Below, one piece after another: positions 1 to 5,551 of a DNA stretch of 5,938 nt. Where the stretch lies: the NCBI GenBank assembly GCA_011524615.1, contig WTJZ01000190.1:1-5938 (forward strand), written 5' to 3'. Under the pieces are notes generated by a model, which saw only the letters and a program-made list of their open reading frames with translations, ran no database searches and was not told where the DNA came from. Source of the DNA: Akkermansiaceae bacterium. Lineage in GTDB: Bacteria > Verrucomicrobiota > Verrucomicrobiia > Verrucomicrobiales > Akkermansiaceae. The translations under genes and the position numbers were made by a program. How positions within the stretch are numbered: position 1 is the first letter of the stretch; every line of letters begins with the position of its first letter.

Positions 1-43
1 GGAGGACTTTAACCTCCAAGTCAGTGTGCCCTGTCGGGCACAC
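1..43. other. Two tandem hairpins at the window edge, unknown function
   Basis: Two perfect inverted repeats lie here. The first pairs GGAGG (1-5) with CCTCC (13-17) around a 7-nt loop. The second pairs GTGTGCCC (24-31) with GGGCACAC (36-43) around the loop TGTC. Neither is followed by a T-run on either strand, so they are not textbook terminators by themselves. A 5-bp stem with a 7-nt loop resembles a tRNA anticodon arm, but U33 is not in place and no T-arm TTCRA motif follows, so a tRNA is not supported. They could be the 3' end of a structured RNA or untranslated region that begins outside the window, or structure in the tail of the yebC transcript. Confidence 0.4.
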
Positions 44-47
44 AAAC

Positions 48-80
48 AAAAAAGCACGCTCCGTTGAGCGTGCCTTTTTT
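48..80. terminator. Bidirectional intrinsic terminator downstream of yebC
   Basis: A perfect 8-bp GC-rich stem, GCACGCTC (54-61) with GAGCGTGC (66-73), surrounds a 4-nt loop. It is flanked by six A's (48-53) and six T's (75-80), so a U-tract follows the hairpin on both strands. On the minus strand it lies 28 bp past the yebC stop and should end that transcript. On the plus strand it could end whatever is transcribed from the left, outside the window. The stem and tracts are read directly; termination is inferred from the shape. Confidence 0.85.
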
Positions 81-100
81 AATTTCGAGAGAGGGTAGTC

Positions 101-811
101 TTACCCAATGTTCGTGAAGACCGCCTGTACGTCTTCATCGTCCTCTAACTTATCAATGAGATCCTCGATCTCAGCTAATTGCTCCTCTGAGAACTCAGAC
201 GGATTTGATGGAATACGTTGGAGACTCGCCTTCGTAATTTCGATCCCTAGCTCCTCTGCTCCCTTTGTGAGACTACTAAAGCTTGAGTACTCACCGTAAC
301 AGAAGACCGTTCCATCCTCTTCTGAGAGTTCTTCTAGTCCCGCATCAATGAGAGAAAGCTCGACTTCCTCCAGATCGAGTTCCTCTGTCTTCGCAAACTC
401 GACGACACTCTTGCGAGAGAACATAAAGTCAAAGGAGCCTGAGTTCATCATCTGTCCACCCGACTTATTCACTGCCGTCTTCACATTCGTGATCGAGCGG
501 TTCGTGTTATCAGTAGCACACTCGATATAGAGAAGCACTCCGTGTGGGCCCTTTGCCTCATACACCACCTCAGAGTAGTTCGCAGCATCCTTACCTGATG
601 CACGATCAATCGCCTTTTTGATATTATCCTTAGGCATGTTCTCTGACTTAGCATTAGCGATCGCCAGACGGAGTTTAGCATTCGAGTCAGGATCTTCTCC
701 CCCCTCTTTAGCTGCCATGGTGATCGATTTCGCTAATTTAGGAAACAGCTTGGACATCTTGTCCCATCTCTTTTCCTTCGAGGCTCTACGGTATTCAAAT
801 GCGCGTCCCAT
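101..811 (-). CDS. yebC: YebC/PmpR/TACO1-family translation or regulatory protein
   Basis: The 236-residue product is a clear YebC family member, close to the usual 235-250 residues. The N-terminus MGRAFEYRR, then KLFPKLAKSI (about 22-31), the small-residue and lysine-rich segment NAKLRLAIANAKSENMPKDNI (about 44-64) and AIDRASG are family signatures. The acidic C-terminal part, ending near DEDVQAVFTNIG, also fits. The family was long annotated as DNA-binding regulators such as PmpR. More recent work on YebC and mitochondrial TACO1 links it to translation, helping ribosomes through difficult sequences such as proline stretches. The protein should be cytoplasmic. The ATG at 811 is chosen because the family motif begins at once. 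No Shine-Dalgarno sequence precedes it. The gene runs away from hsp15 and ends before the terminator at 48-80. Confidence 0.95.
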   Translation of the reverse strand: MGRAFEYRRASKEKRWDKMSKLFPKLAKSITMAAKEGGEDPDSNAKLRLAIANAKSENMPKDNIKKAIDRASGKDAANYSEVVYEAKGPHGVLLYIECATDNTNRSITNVKTAVNKSGGQMMNSGSFDFMFSRKSVVEFAKTEELDLEEVELSLIDAGLEELSEEDGTVFCYGEYSSFSSLTKGAEELGIEITKASLQRIPSNPSEFSEEQLAEIEDLIDKLEDDEDVQAVFTNIG

Positions 812-839
812 AATTCTGATATTAAGTTATACAATGCAT

Positions 840-846
840 AAGGAGG
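840..846 (+). promoter_or_regulatory. Strong Shine-Dalgarno sequence AAGGAGG
   Basis: AAGGAGG lies 7 nt before a GTG codon at 854, which is ideal spacing. It stands out because no other start in this window (811, 910, 1886, 1972, 3351, 3416, 5385) has a comparable site, and strong Shine-Dalgarno sequences are uncommon in Bacteroidota. It does not serve the hsp15 ATG at 910, which is over 60 nt away and in another frame. It could drive the short frame at 854-931, or be a coincidence in the short gap between divergent genes. Confidence 0.4.
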
Positions 847-853
847 ATCTACC

Positions 854-931
854 GTGAGTGGCAAGTCTTTCTTGATTTTAGACCAGATCAGGGACAATCT
901 AATACCTCTATGGGAGAGAAAGCACCACTAA
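854..931 (+). CDS. Possible short leader peptide overlapping the hsp15 start
   Basis: A GTG at 854 opens a 25-codon frame reading (M)SGKSFLILDQIRDN and ending ERKHH, with TAA at 929-931. It begins 7 nt after the AAGGAGG at 840-846 and runs 22 nt past the hsp15 ATG at 910, in a different frame. An even shorter frame, MHKEDLP (834-857), ends in a TGA that overlaps this GTG as GTGA. I recognise no homology and no amino acid run that would suggest attenuation. If translated, the peptide could couple ribosomes to the hsp15 start, which has no site of its own. The support is only the ribosome binding site, spacing and overlap. Chance is a serious alternative. Confidence 0.2.
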   Translation: MSGKSFLILDQIRDNLIPLWERKHH

Positions 932-1320
932 CCTCACTACGCGCTGACAAGTGGCTCTGGGCCACTCGCTTCTTCAAGACGCGTAGCCAAGCAGCAAAGG
1001 CATGTGAAGGCGGCAAGGTGAAACGAGATGGCACCTCCATCAAGCCCTCTACCGTCCTCAAGGCAGGAGACCGACTCACCATCCCAGCTCATGAAGCGAA
1101 CTACACCAGAGCCGTCACGGTCGTCTCTATTATCGAAAAGCGAGTCTCTGCCAGCCTCGCCGCAGAGGCCTACACCGAGCATACAGATGAACAACTCATC
1201 CGCGAAGCTCGCGAAATCGCAAAAAACGAACGCCTCCTCAGACAAGAAGGCGACCAAGGTCGACTCACCAAGAAGAGACGCCGCGATTGGGAAAAGATTA
1301 CAGGTGGCTTCTTCGAATAG
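910..1320 (+). CDS. hslR: S4-domain RNA-binding protein, Hsp15-like
   Basis: The 136-residue protein resembles heat shock protein 15. An S4 RNA-binding fold covers about residues 9-56: LRADKWLWATRFFKTRSQA, then CEGGKVKRDG and LKAGDRLTIP. The RADKWLW...FFKTR pattern is the family hallmark. A helical middle and a basic C-terminal tail (GRLTKKRRRDWEKI, about 117-130) match the known layout. In E. coli Hsp15 binds free 50S subunits that still carry a nascent-chain tRNA and helps recycle them, and a similar role is inferred here. The ATG at 910 places the S4 motif as close to the N-terminus as in relatives, and no in-frame start was found between it and 838. The gene diverges from yebC and converges on the GNAT gene. 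Its start lacks a Shine-Dalgarno sequence and overlaps the short frame at 854-931. Confidence 0.92.
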   Translation: MGEKAPLTSLRADKWLWATRFFKTRSQAAKACEGGKVKRDGTSIKPSTVLKAGDRLTIPAHEANYTRAVTVVSIIEKRVSASLAAEAYTEHTDEQLIREAREIAKNERLLRQEGDQGRLTKKRRRDWEKITGGFFE

Positions 1321-1362
1321 CGCTCATCCTCAGAGCACACTGATCGTCTGATTCCCCCCTGA

Positions 1363-1386
1363 GAAGCCGCTCTTACTAGCGGCTTC
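1363..1386. terminator. Hairpin between convergent hsp15 and GNAT genes
   Basis: GAAGCCGCT (1363-1371) pairs perfectly with AGCGGCTTC (1378-1386) around a 6-nt loop, giving a strong 9-bp stem. It sits 42 bp after the hsp15 stop and 11 bp after the GNAT stop on the other strand, the expected place for a shared terminator. No U-run follows on either strand (ATGCAACG on plus, TCAGGGGG on minus), so it is not a canonical intrinsic terminator. It may work with a factor or protect 3' ends. Confidence 0.55.
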
Positions 1387-1397
1387 ATGCAACGACA

Positions 1398-1886
1398 CTA
1401 CACAATCTCATTCACTGTATCATACAGCTTCAGCCCACGAGACTGATAGTTAGCGAGGGCATACTCATGATCTAGGGTACAGGTATGCACCCACACGCGT
1501 TGCGCCCCCTCGACCTTCCAAGCCTGTTCGAGACACGCAGTCAGAAACTGCCCCCCTATTCCTTGACCAATAGCAGAAGGCAATAGACCAAAGTAAACAA
1601 TCTCGACCTGCCCCTCCACACATTCGAGCTCGAAGTAACCGATCTCTACCCCGTCGACATAGCCAGCATAGGTACGATGATCTCCATCTGCGAGGTATTC
1701 CGCCCATTGCTCAGCAGACCACTCCCTCCGATCGATCCACTGCCACTGCTCACCTACCTCACAATACATGCGTTGATTAAATTCAGGCTTACCTGCCATA
1801 TCCTTAATCTCGATCTCCTTAGTCTTCCGACTCGCGATAATCTCGGAGCGATCATGCATCTCTAAGTAATAGGTCTTATCTTCCAT
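1398..1886 (-). CDS. GNAT-family N-acetyltransferase
   Basis: The 162-residue protein has the GNAT fold pattern. The beta-4/alpha-3 acetyl-CoA site is VEIVYFGLLPSAIGQGIGG (about 94-112), where GQGIGG is the pyrophosphate-binding turn. The first position of the usual R/Q-x-x-G-x-G/A motif is Ile, as seen in some subfamilies. The later stretch RVWVHTCTLDHEYALANYQSRGL (about 130-152) is the beta-5/alpha-4 region shared by a GNAT subgroup of unknown substrate. The N-terminal half, rich in Trp, Glu and Tyr (WQWIDRREWSAEQWAEYL, 48-65), probably helps shape the acceptor site. Transfer of acetyl from acetyl-CoA to an amine is expected, but the substrate cannot be read from the sequence. The gene converges on hsp15 and diverges from rnhB across an 85-bp gap in which I see no clear promoter. 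Confidence 0.9.
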   Translation of the reverse strand: MEDKTYYLEMHDRSEIIASRKTKEIEIKDMAGKPEFNQRMYCEVGEQWQWIDRREWSAEQWAEYLADGDHRTYAGYVDGVEIGYFELECVEGQVEIVYFGLLPSAIGQGIGGQFLTACLEQAWKVEGAQRVWVHTCTLDHEYALANYQSRGLKLYDTVNEIV

Positions 1887-1971
1887 ATTTACCTTACTCT
1901 TGAATAATGATCAGAAAACTCAAGCTCAGAAAAAGATTGCACTCATATCGTAAAGTCGCATCCTGCTCGTC

Positions 1972-2607
1972 ATGCCATCATTTGAAGAAGAACAACTCGC
2001 TCGCTCATCAAATTGCGGCTCCATCATAGCAGGTATTGATGAGGCTGGCAGAGGCCCACTCGCCGGCCCAGTTCTCGCCGCCGCTGTCATCTTCCCCCCT
2101 GATTACCATCCCTCCTGGCTCGCCATCCTTGATGACTCTAAGAAACTCAGCGCAAAGAAGAGGGACCTCCTCTACGGCTATATCACGAGTGATCCACAGC
2201 TCACCTACTGCATCGCACAAGCGTCGGTTCAAGAGATCGATGAGATCAACATTCTCCAAGCCACCTACCGCGCCATGGAGAGAGCAGTCACGGGCTTAGC
2301 AACACCCCCTGACTATTGCCTCATCGATGGCAGACCAGTCCCTAACTTTATAAAACCGAGTAAAGGGATCGTCAAAGGAGACTCCAAGAGCTACTCTATT
2401 GCCGCAGCGAGTATCCTCGCCAAGGTGGAACGAGACAGACTCTTGCTCATCGAGGCTCAGAATTATCCCCAATATGAATTCGCCCGACATAAAGGCTACG
2501 GCACTAAGGTCCATCTGGAGGCACTTCAGAAACATGGCCCGTGCCCTCTACATCGTCTTTCCTTCAGCCCAGTGCAGCGAGCTCTGGAGAGAGATCCGTC
2601 GAACTAA
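1972..2607 (+). CDS. rnhB: Ribonuclease HII
   Basis: The 211-residue protein is RNase HII, which cuts the RNA strand of RNA-DNA hybrids and starts removal of single ribonucleotides misincorporated in DNA. All four metal-binding acidic residues are visible: Asp23 and Glu24 in GIDEAGRGPLAGPV, Asp119 in CLIDGR and Asp137 in KGDSKSYSIAAASILAKV. The GRG motif typical of type 2 enzymes is intact, as are DDSKKLS (54-60) and HKGYGTKVH (173-181). The length is normal. The ATG at 1972 gives a short N-terminus before the first motif, and no Shine-Dalgarno sequence is seen. The 3' end overlaps the likely start of yraN by 74 nt in another frame, which suggests co-transcription. The rnhB-yraN pairing is common in bacteria. 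Confidence 0.97.
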   Translation: MPSFEEEQLARSSNCGSIIAGIDEAGRGPLAGPVLAAAVIFPPDYHPSWLAILDDSKKLSAKKRDLLYGYITSDPQLTYCIAQASVQEIDEINILQATYRAMERAVTGLATPPDYCLIDGRPVPNFIKPSKGIVKGDSKSYSIAAASILAKVERDRLLLIEAQNYPQYEFARHKGYGTKVHLEALQKHGPCPLHRLSFSPVQRALERDPSN

Positions 2608-2998
2608 CCTCTGGCACCTACACACCCCCTGGCCCCATGATCACTCCTACTCACACCTGGAGATAGGAGCCATTGGGGAGGACCTCGCTTGCCAAGCTCT
2701 CAAGAAAGATGGATATAAAGTTCTCTACCGAAACTACCAACCCACCCACGGCGGAGAAATCGACATCATCTGCAGACACGCTGAGACCCTCGTCTTTGTC
2801 GAAGTAAAAACACGGGTAGCCCCCACGAGATGGGCCCCTGCTGATGCAGTCGACAATAAGAAGTTATCTCGTATCAAGGCGGGAGCCCAAGACTACCTAT
2901 CACTCCTCCCATCGCCCCCTCCACATCGCGTTGACGTCGTAGAGGTCTCTCTCTATGCAGGAGCACCTCCCGAGATCCATATCATCGCAGACTTCTAG
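2534..2998 (+). CDS. yraN: YraN family (UPF0102) nuclease-like protein
   Basis: From ATG 2534 the product has 154 residues. The conserved domain starts near residue 42: LEIGAIGEDLACQALKKDGY, RNYQPTHGGEIDIIC (66-80) and LVFVEVKTR (86-94), then HRVDVVEVSLY (131-141). Asp77, Glu90 and Lys92 form the D...ExK pattern of the PD-(D/E)XK nuclease fold, which this family shares. Its cellular role is not firmly established; links to DNA uptake or repair are only suggestions. Relatives are usually 115-130 residues, so the first 41 residues form an unusual extension, partly encoded within rnhB. GGAGG (2517-2521) lies 12 nt before the ATG. The only other candidate start found is CTG 2657, right at the conserved domain. 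The TAG stop overlaps the convergent divIC stop by 4 bp. Confidence 0.9.
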   Translation: MARALYIVFPSAQCSELWREIRRTNLWHLHTPWPHDHSYSHLEIGAIGEDLACQALKKDGYKVLYRNYQPTHGGEIDIICRHAETLVFVEVKTRVAPTRWAPADAVDNKKLSRIKAGAQDYLSLLPSPPPHRVDVVEVSLYAGAPPEIHIIADF

Positions 2999-3351
2999 CG
3001 CTCGATCTTGATCACGGTCTCACCCTCTTTATACATATTCAGATGGTCACGCGCGATGATTTCGAGATACTTAGGATTCGTTCTATAGGCCGTCAGCTCT
3101 CTCGTGATGCGATCATTTTCGTCCCTCACACTCTTTTCCTCGAGCCTCGCTAGCTCTAGCTTCGCATTCAGTTCCTCAACCTTTCTCTGTTCAGGTAAGG
3201 TCAGTACGTAGAGACAGACAGGCAGACAAGCCACCATGAGGAAAAGCATACACTGCCGCATCATACGCAACACCCGAGTCTGGAGAGCTAGATACCTCTG
3301 GCTCTTCTCGTCTAAAGTAAGCTTTTGCTTTTTATGGTTTGCACTGGCCAT
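2995..3351 (-). CDS. Septum formation initiator, DivIC/FtsB-like
   Basis: This 118-residue protein has the layout of the DivIC/FtsB septum formation initiator family. It has a basic cytoplasmic N-terminus (about 1-33), one hydrophobic membrane segment (about 34-52, CMLFLMVACLPVCLYVLTL), a charged heptad-like coiled coil (about 54-88, rich in Glu, Lys and Leu) and the conserved tail NPKYLEIIARDHLNMYKEGE (92-111). A single-pass, periplasm-facing topology is predicted. In E. coli FtsB joins FtsL and FtsQ in the divisome and helps activate septal peptidoglycan synthesis. Whether this protein acts as DivIC or FtsB is not decided by sequence alone. The start at 3351 diverges from the M42 gene across 64 bp. 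The stop shares the palindrome CTAG with the yraN stop. Confidence 0.88.
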   Translation of the reverse strand: MASANHKKQKLTLDEKSQRYLALQTRVLRMMRQCMLFLMVACLPVCLYVLTLPEQRKVEELNAKLELARLEEKSVRDENDRITRELTAYRTNPKYLEIIARDHLNMYKEGETVIKIER

Positions 3352-3415
3352 ACACGCGCTAATCTATGCCCATCATTATTCTGTTCACTTAATAAATAAA
3401 AGCATATTTTCCGCT

Positions 3416-4468
3416 ATGAGCATTACCAAAACACAATCCACTCTAGAACGCTACACGAATGCACACGGAGCCCCCGGCTTCGAGGATGAAGTCTCTGCCC
3501 ACCTAGCCCATGACCTACAGGACTGGGGAGACATCGATTACGACCGTAATGGATCAATCGCAGTCTCCAGAGGGTCAGGCCTTCACATTATGGTGGCAGC
3601 CCACATGGATGAAGTCGGATTCCGCGTACAATCCATTACTAGCGATGGATTCATCAAGTTCGTCCCAGTCGGTGGCTGGTGGGCTCATACCCTCCTCTCT
3701 CAGCGAGTCCTCATCAAGACAGAGCAAGAACACATCCTCGGCGTCATCGGGAGTAAGCCTGTACACTTTCTCCCCGCCTCCGAGAGAACAAAGGTGCAAG
3801 AACTCGCCAATATGTTCATCGATGTCGGTGCCACTACTCGTGAGGAAGTCCTCGCTATGGGAATCGAACTAGGTTCCCCCATCGTACCTGATACCCAGTT
3901 TACCCCACTCGCTAATAATGAGCGCTTCCTCGCAAAGGCCTTTGATAACCGAGTCGGATGTGCGGCCTTACCTCTCATCTCAGAGACTCTCCGCAGAGAC
4001 CTTGGCTCTAAGGTCACTCTCTGCGCCACCGTACAGGAAGAAGTCGGACTCAGAGGTGGTAAGACCCTCTCACACAAGCTCCAACCAGACATCGCGATCA
4101 TCTTAGAAGGCTCTCCCGCTGATGACACCCCTGGCTTCAATCTCGCAGATTCACAAGGAGTCATCGGAAAAGGCGTGCAAATCCGACTCCATGATCCGTC
4201 AGCCATCGTCAACCCAAGGTTCGCTAAATTCGCCCAAAAAGTCGCTAAAGAAGCAGGCATCAAGCATCAAATCGCGGTCAGAACGTCTGGAGGCACGGAT
4301 GCGGGGGCTGTAGCCTATTCAGGACAAGGTGTCCCAACAATAGTAATGGGAGTGCCTGCACGATACATACACTCCCATAACTCAATCATCGAAGCCTCAG
4401 ACTTTGAGGCGATGGTAAACTTAGCCACCTCACTGATCGAGGCGCTAAGTGATAATGGAGGGTTTTAG
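3416..4468 (+). CDS. M42-family metallo-aminopeptidase
   Basis: From ATG 3416 the protein has 350 residues, normal for M42 peptidases, which usually form large self-compartmentalised dodecamers that trim peptides from the N-terminus. Expected zinc or cobalt ligands are present: His63 and Asp65 in AAHMDEVGF, Asp177 in KAFDNRVG, Glu209 next to the catalytic Glu208 in VQEEVGLRG, Glu231 in ILEGSPADD and His319 in RYIHSHNS. HGAPGFE (17-23) is the typical N-terminal motif. The SGGTDAGA segment (291-298) is also typical. Some homologues are labelled endoglucanase, an old misannotation. The frame stays open upstream to 3236, but that would overlap divIC antisense and precede the family start, so 3416 is preferred. 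No Shine-Dalgarno sequence is seen. The TAG stop overlaps the convergent AraC-gene stop by 4 bp. Substrate preference is not readable here. Confidence 0.95.
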   Translation: MSITKTQSTLERYTNAHGAPGFEDEVSAHLAHDLQDWGDIDYDRNGSIAVSRGSGLHIMVAAHMDEVGFRVQSITSDGFIKFVPVGGWWAHTLLSQRVLIKTEQEHILGVIGSKPVHFLPASERTKVQELANMFIDVGATTREEVLAMGIELGSPIVPDTQFTPLANNERFLAKAFDNRVGCAALPLISETLRRDLGSKVTLCATVQEEVGLRGGKTLSHKLQPDIAIILEGSPADDTPGFNLADSQGVIGKGVQIRLHDPSAIVNPRFAKFAQKVAKEAGIKHQIAVRTSGGTDAGAVAYSGQGVPTIVMGVPARYIHSHNSIIEASDFEAMVNLATSLIEALSDNGGF

Positions 4469-5385
4469 AGACGGCGGAATTCCGTCGGGCTATGCCCTGT
4501 CATCTTCTTGAAGAATCTCGAGAAGTAGTACACATCGTTAATACCGATGTGTGGACCAATGTCAGACACTGGGAGATCCGTCACAAGAAGAAGGTGCTTA
4601 GCACGCTCAATCTTCTTCTGGTGGATGAAGTTCATCGTAGAGGTATCAAGGTGCTCACGGAAGAGACGGTTAATCGTCGCCTGACTGAGCTCTGAGTATG
4701 CTGCGATGTCCGTTAGTGAAATGTCCTTCGAGAGATTCTCTTTGATGTAATCAATGAGGAACTGGAGACGACGTGGTACATTGTCTTCCTCTTCTGTAGG
4801 GATGAGCATCTTCAGTGAGAAGAACTCATAGAGGAAGAGACGAGCCATCTGACGTGCTACTGGAAGTGGTGGTACCTCGCGCTTGAAGACGCCAAGAGCG
4901 TAGTTGAAGAGCACCGCTAGGTTCGCATCATCGATATCATCGATGAGGGTTGGTGTTCTAAGCATTGGGTGGTCCACGTTCTTACGTGTAGGGACTGCGA
5001 GTAGCTCCTTATCATCGTCAGATCCTACTGCTACCTTGAGCTCAACCTTAGGATCATGTGATGGGACTACGTGTAGAGTCTTGATGTAGAATGGTCGAAG
5101 TTCGTCAGGTTTGTAGGTGATATTATGCCCCCAAGGAAGGAACAACAGGTTACCTCTACTGAATTGATACGTCTCACCGTTCGCTTCAATACTACCACTA
5201 CCTGATACACACCAACAAAAGAGAAGTCCTTCTACATTCGATTCAGATACCGTTGTAGGGTCAACATGCTTGATAGCTTCCGCCTTTACAATCGTTGCGT
5301 TACCTAACTGACTCTCTCTGGATACACCTCCAGATCTAGCCGTTGAAGCAGGCTCCATTTTTGTGTATATGTCTTTTTTCTCCAT
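4465..5385 (-). CDS. AraC-family transcriptional regulator
   Basis: The 306-residue protein has two parts. Residues about 50-110 look like a cupin sensor (GSIEANGETYQFSRGNLLFLPWG..ITYKPDE), followed by a helical linker. The C-terminal 100 residues are an AraC/XylS DNA-binding domain with two helix-turn-helix units: SLTDIAAYSELSQATINRLF (223-242) and PVSDIGPHIGINDVYYFSRF (272-291), ending in the hallmark FFKKMTGHSPTEFRR. The ligand and target genes are unknown. ATG 5385 is taken as the start, with Met10 (5358) as an alternative. Neither has a Shine-Dalgarno sequence. The DNA is unlike its neighbours: the plus strand here has more G than C, opposite to yebC and M42, and the C-terminal part favours CGT for Arg. 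A palindrome lies 49 bp upstream. The stop overlaps the M42 stop by 4 bp. Confidence 0.93.
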   Translation of the reverse strand: MEKKDIYTKMEPASTARSGGVSRESQLGNATIVKAEAIKHVDPTTVSESNVEGLLFCWCVSGSGSIEANGETYQFSRGNLLFLPWGHNITYKPDELRPFYIKTLHVVPSHDPKVELKVAVGSDDDKELLAVPTRKNVDHPMLRTPTLIDDIDDANLAVLFNYALGVFKREVPPLPVARQMARLFLYEFFSLKMLIPTEEEDNVPRRLQFLIDYIKENLSKDISLTDIAAYSELSQATINRLFREHLDTSTMNFIHQKKIERAKHLLLVTDLPVSDIGPHIGINDVYYFSRFFKKMTGHSPTEFRRL

Positions 5386-5551
5386 TATTTCAAAATGTTG
5401 TCATGGTTGATTTAATATGTAAAGCATTTAAATCACTCATGAGTGTATTTTAACGCCATAAAACGACAAAATATTTTTTAAGTGCTACTATATATTAAAC
5501 AACCAATCGTTTTTGCTTAATAAATAACATTAACTGAACGTAAGATGAAAA
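5386..5551. other. AT-rich intergenic region between folA and the AraC gene
   Basis: This 166-bp gap lies between two minus-strand genes and is the most AT-rich stretch of the window: a hand count of 5401-5520 gives 31 G+C of 120, about 26%. Its length and composition suggest it carries the promoter of the AraC gene and the 3' end of the folA transcript. I see no hairpin with a T-run for folA and no confident match to the Bacteroidota TTTG / TAnnTTTG promoter pair, only partial ones. The clear element is the palindrome at 5434-5445. No small gene is supported. Confidence 0.5.
5434..5445. promoter_or_regulatory. Perfect 12-bp palindrome, candidate operator
   Basis: CACTCATGAGTG is its own reverse complement. 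With one extra base on the right, AAAT (5430-5433) and ATTT (5447-5450) extend the symmetry. It lies 49-60 bp upstream of the AraC-gene start codon inside an AT-rich gap, a usual position for a regulator site at or near a promoter. AraC proteins more often bind direct or asymmetric repeats, so a dimeric repressor of another family is equally possible. Function is inferred from symmetry and position alone. Confidence 0.4.

Noticed and set aside
1..43. Possible tRNA fragment, because the first hairpin has a 5-bp stem and 7-nt loop
   Set aside because: The loop does not place U at position 33 before a sensible anticodon, and there is no T-arm motif or CCA-type acceptor end downstream.
828..835. 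TATACAAT as a promoter -10 element for hsp15
   Set aside because: A transcript starting just downstream would begin within or after the AAGGAGG site, no matching upstream element is visible, and Bacteroidota do not use this consensus.
937..1257. Antisense 106-codon frame opposite hsp15, and similar overlapping frames
   Set aside because: The protein text is low-quality and unlike any family; the S4-domain gene on the plus strand accounts for the coding signal.
1352..2101. Repeated TTCCCCCCTGA at 1352-1362 and about 2092-2102
   Set aside because: One copy codes for Phe-Pro-Pro-Asp in rnhB and the other is in a gap; the plus strand is C-rich throughout and no wider repeat is present.
3700..4263. 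Long antisense frame of 187 codons inside the M42 gene
   Set aside because: It lies wholly opposite a clear M42 peptidase, resembles no family and is explained by the C-ending codon habit of the real gene, which avoids stops in that frame.
4470..4497. Inverted repeats GACGG/CCGTC and GGGC/GCCC just past the M42 stop as a terminator
   Set aside because: Short stems, no T-run, and the bases code for the conserved C-terminus of the AraC protein, so coding constraint explains them.
3388..5527. Shared 12-mer CTTAATAAATAA at 3388-3399 and 5516-5527
   Set aside because: It is low-complexity AT sequence in two AT-rich gaps, without matching flanks; chance is the simplest explanation.
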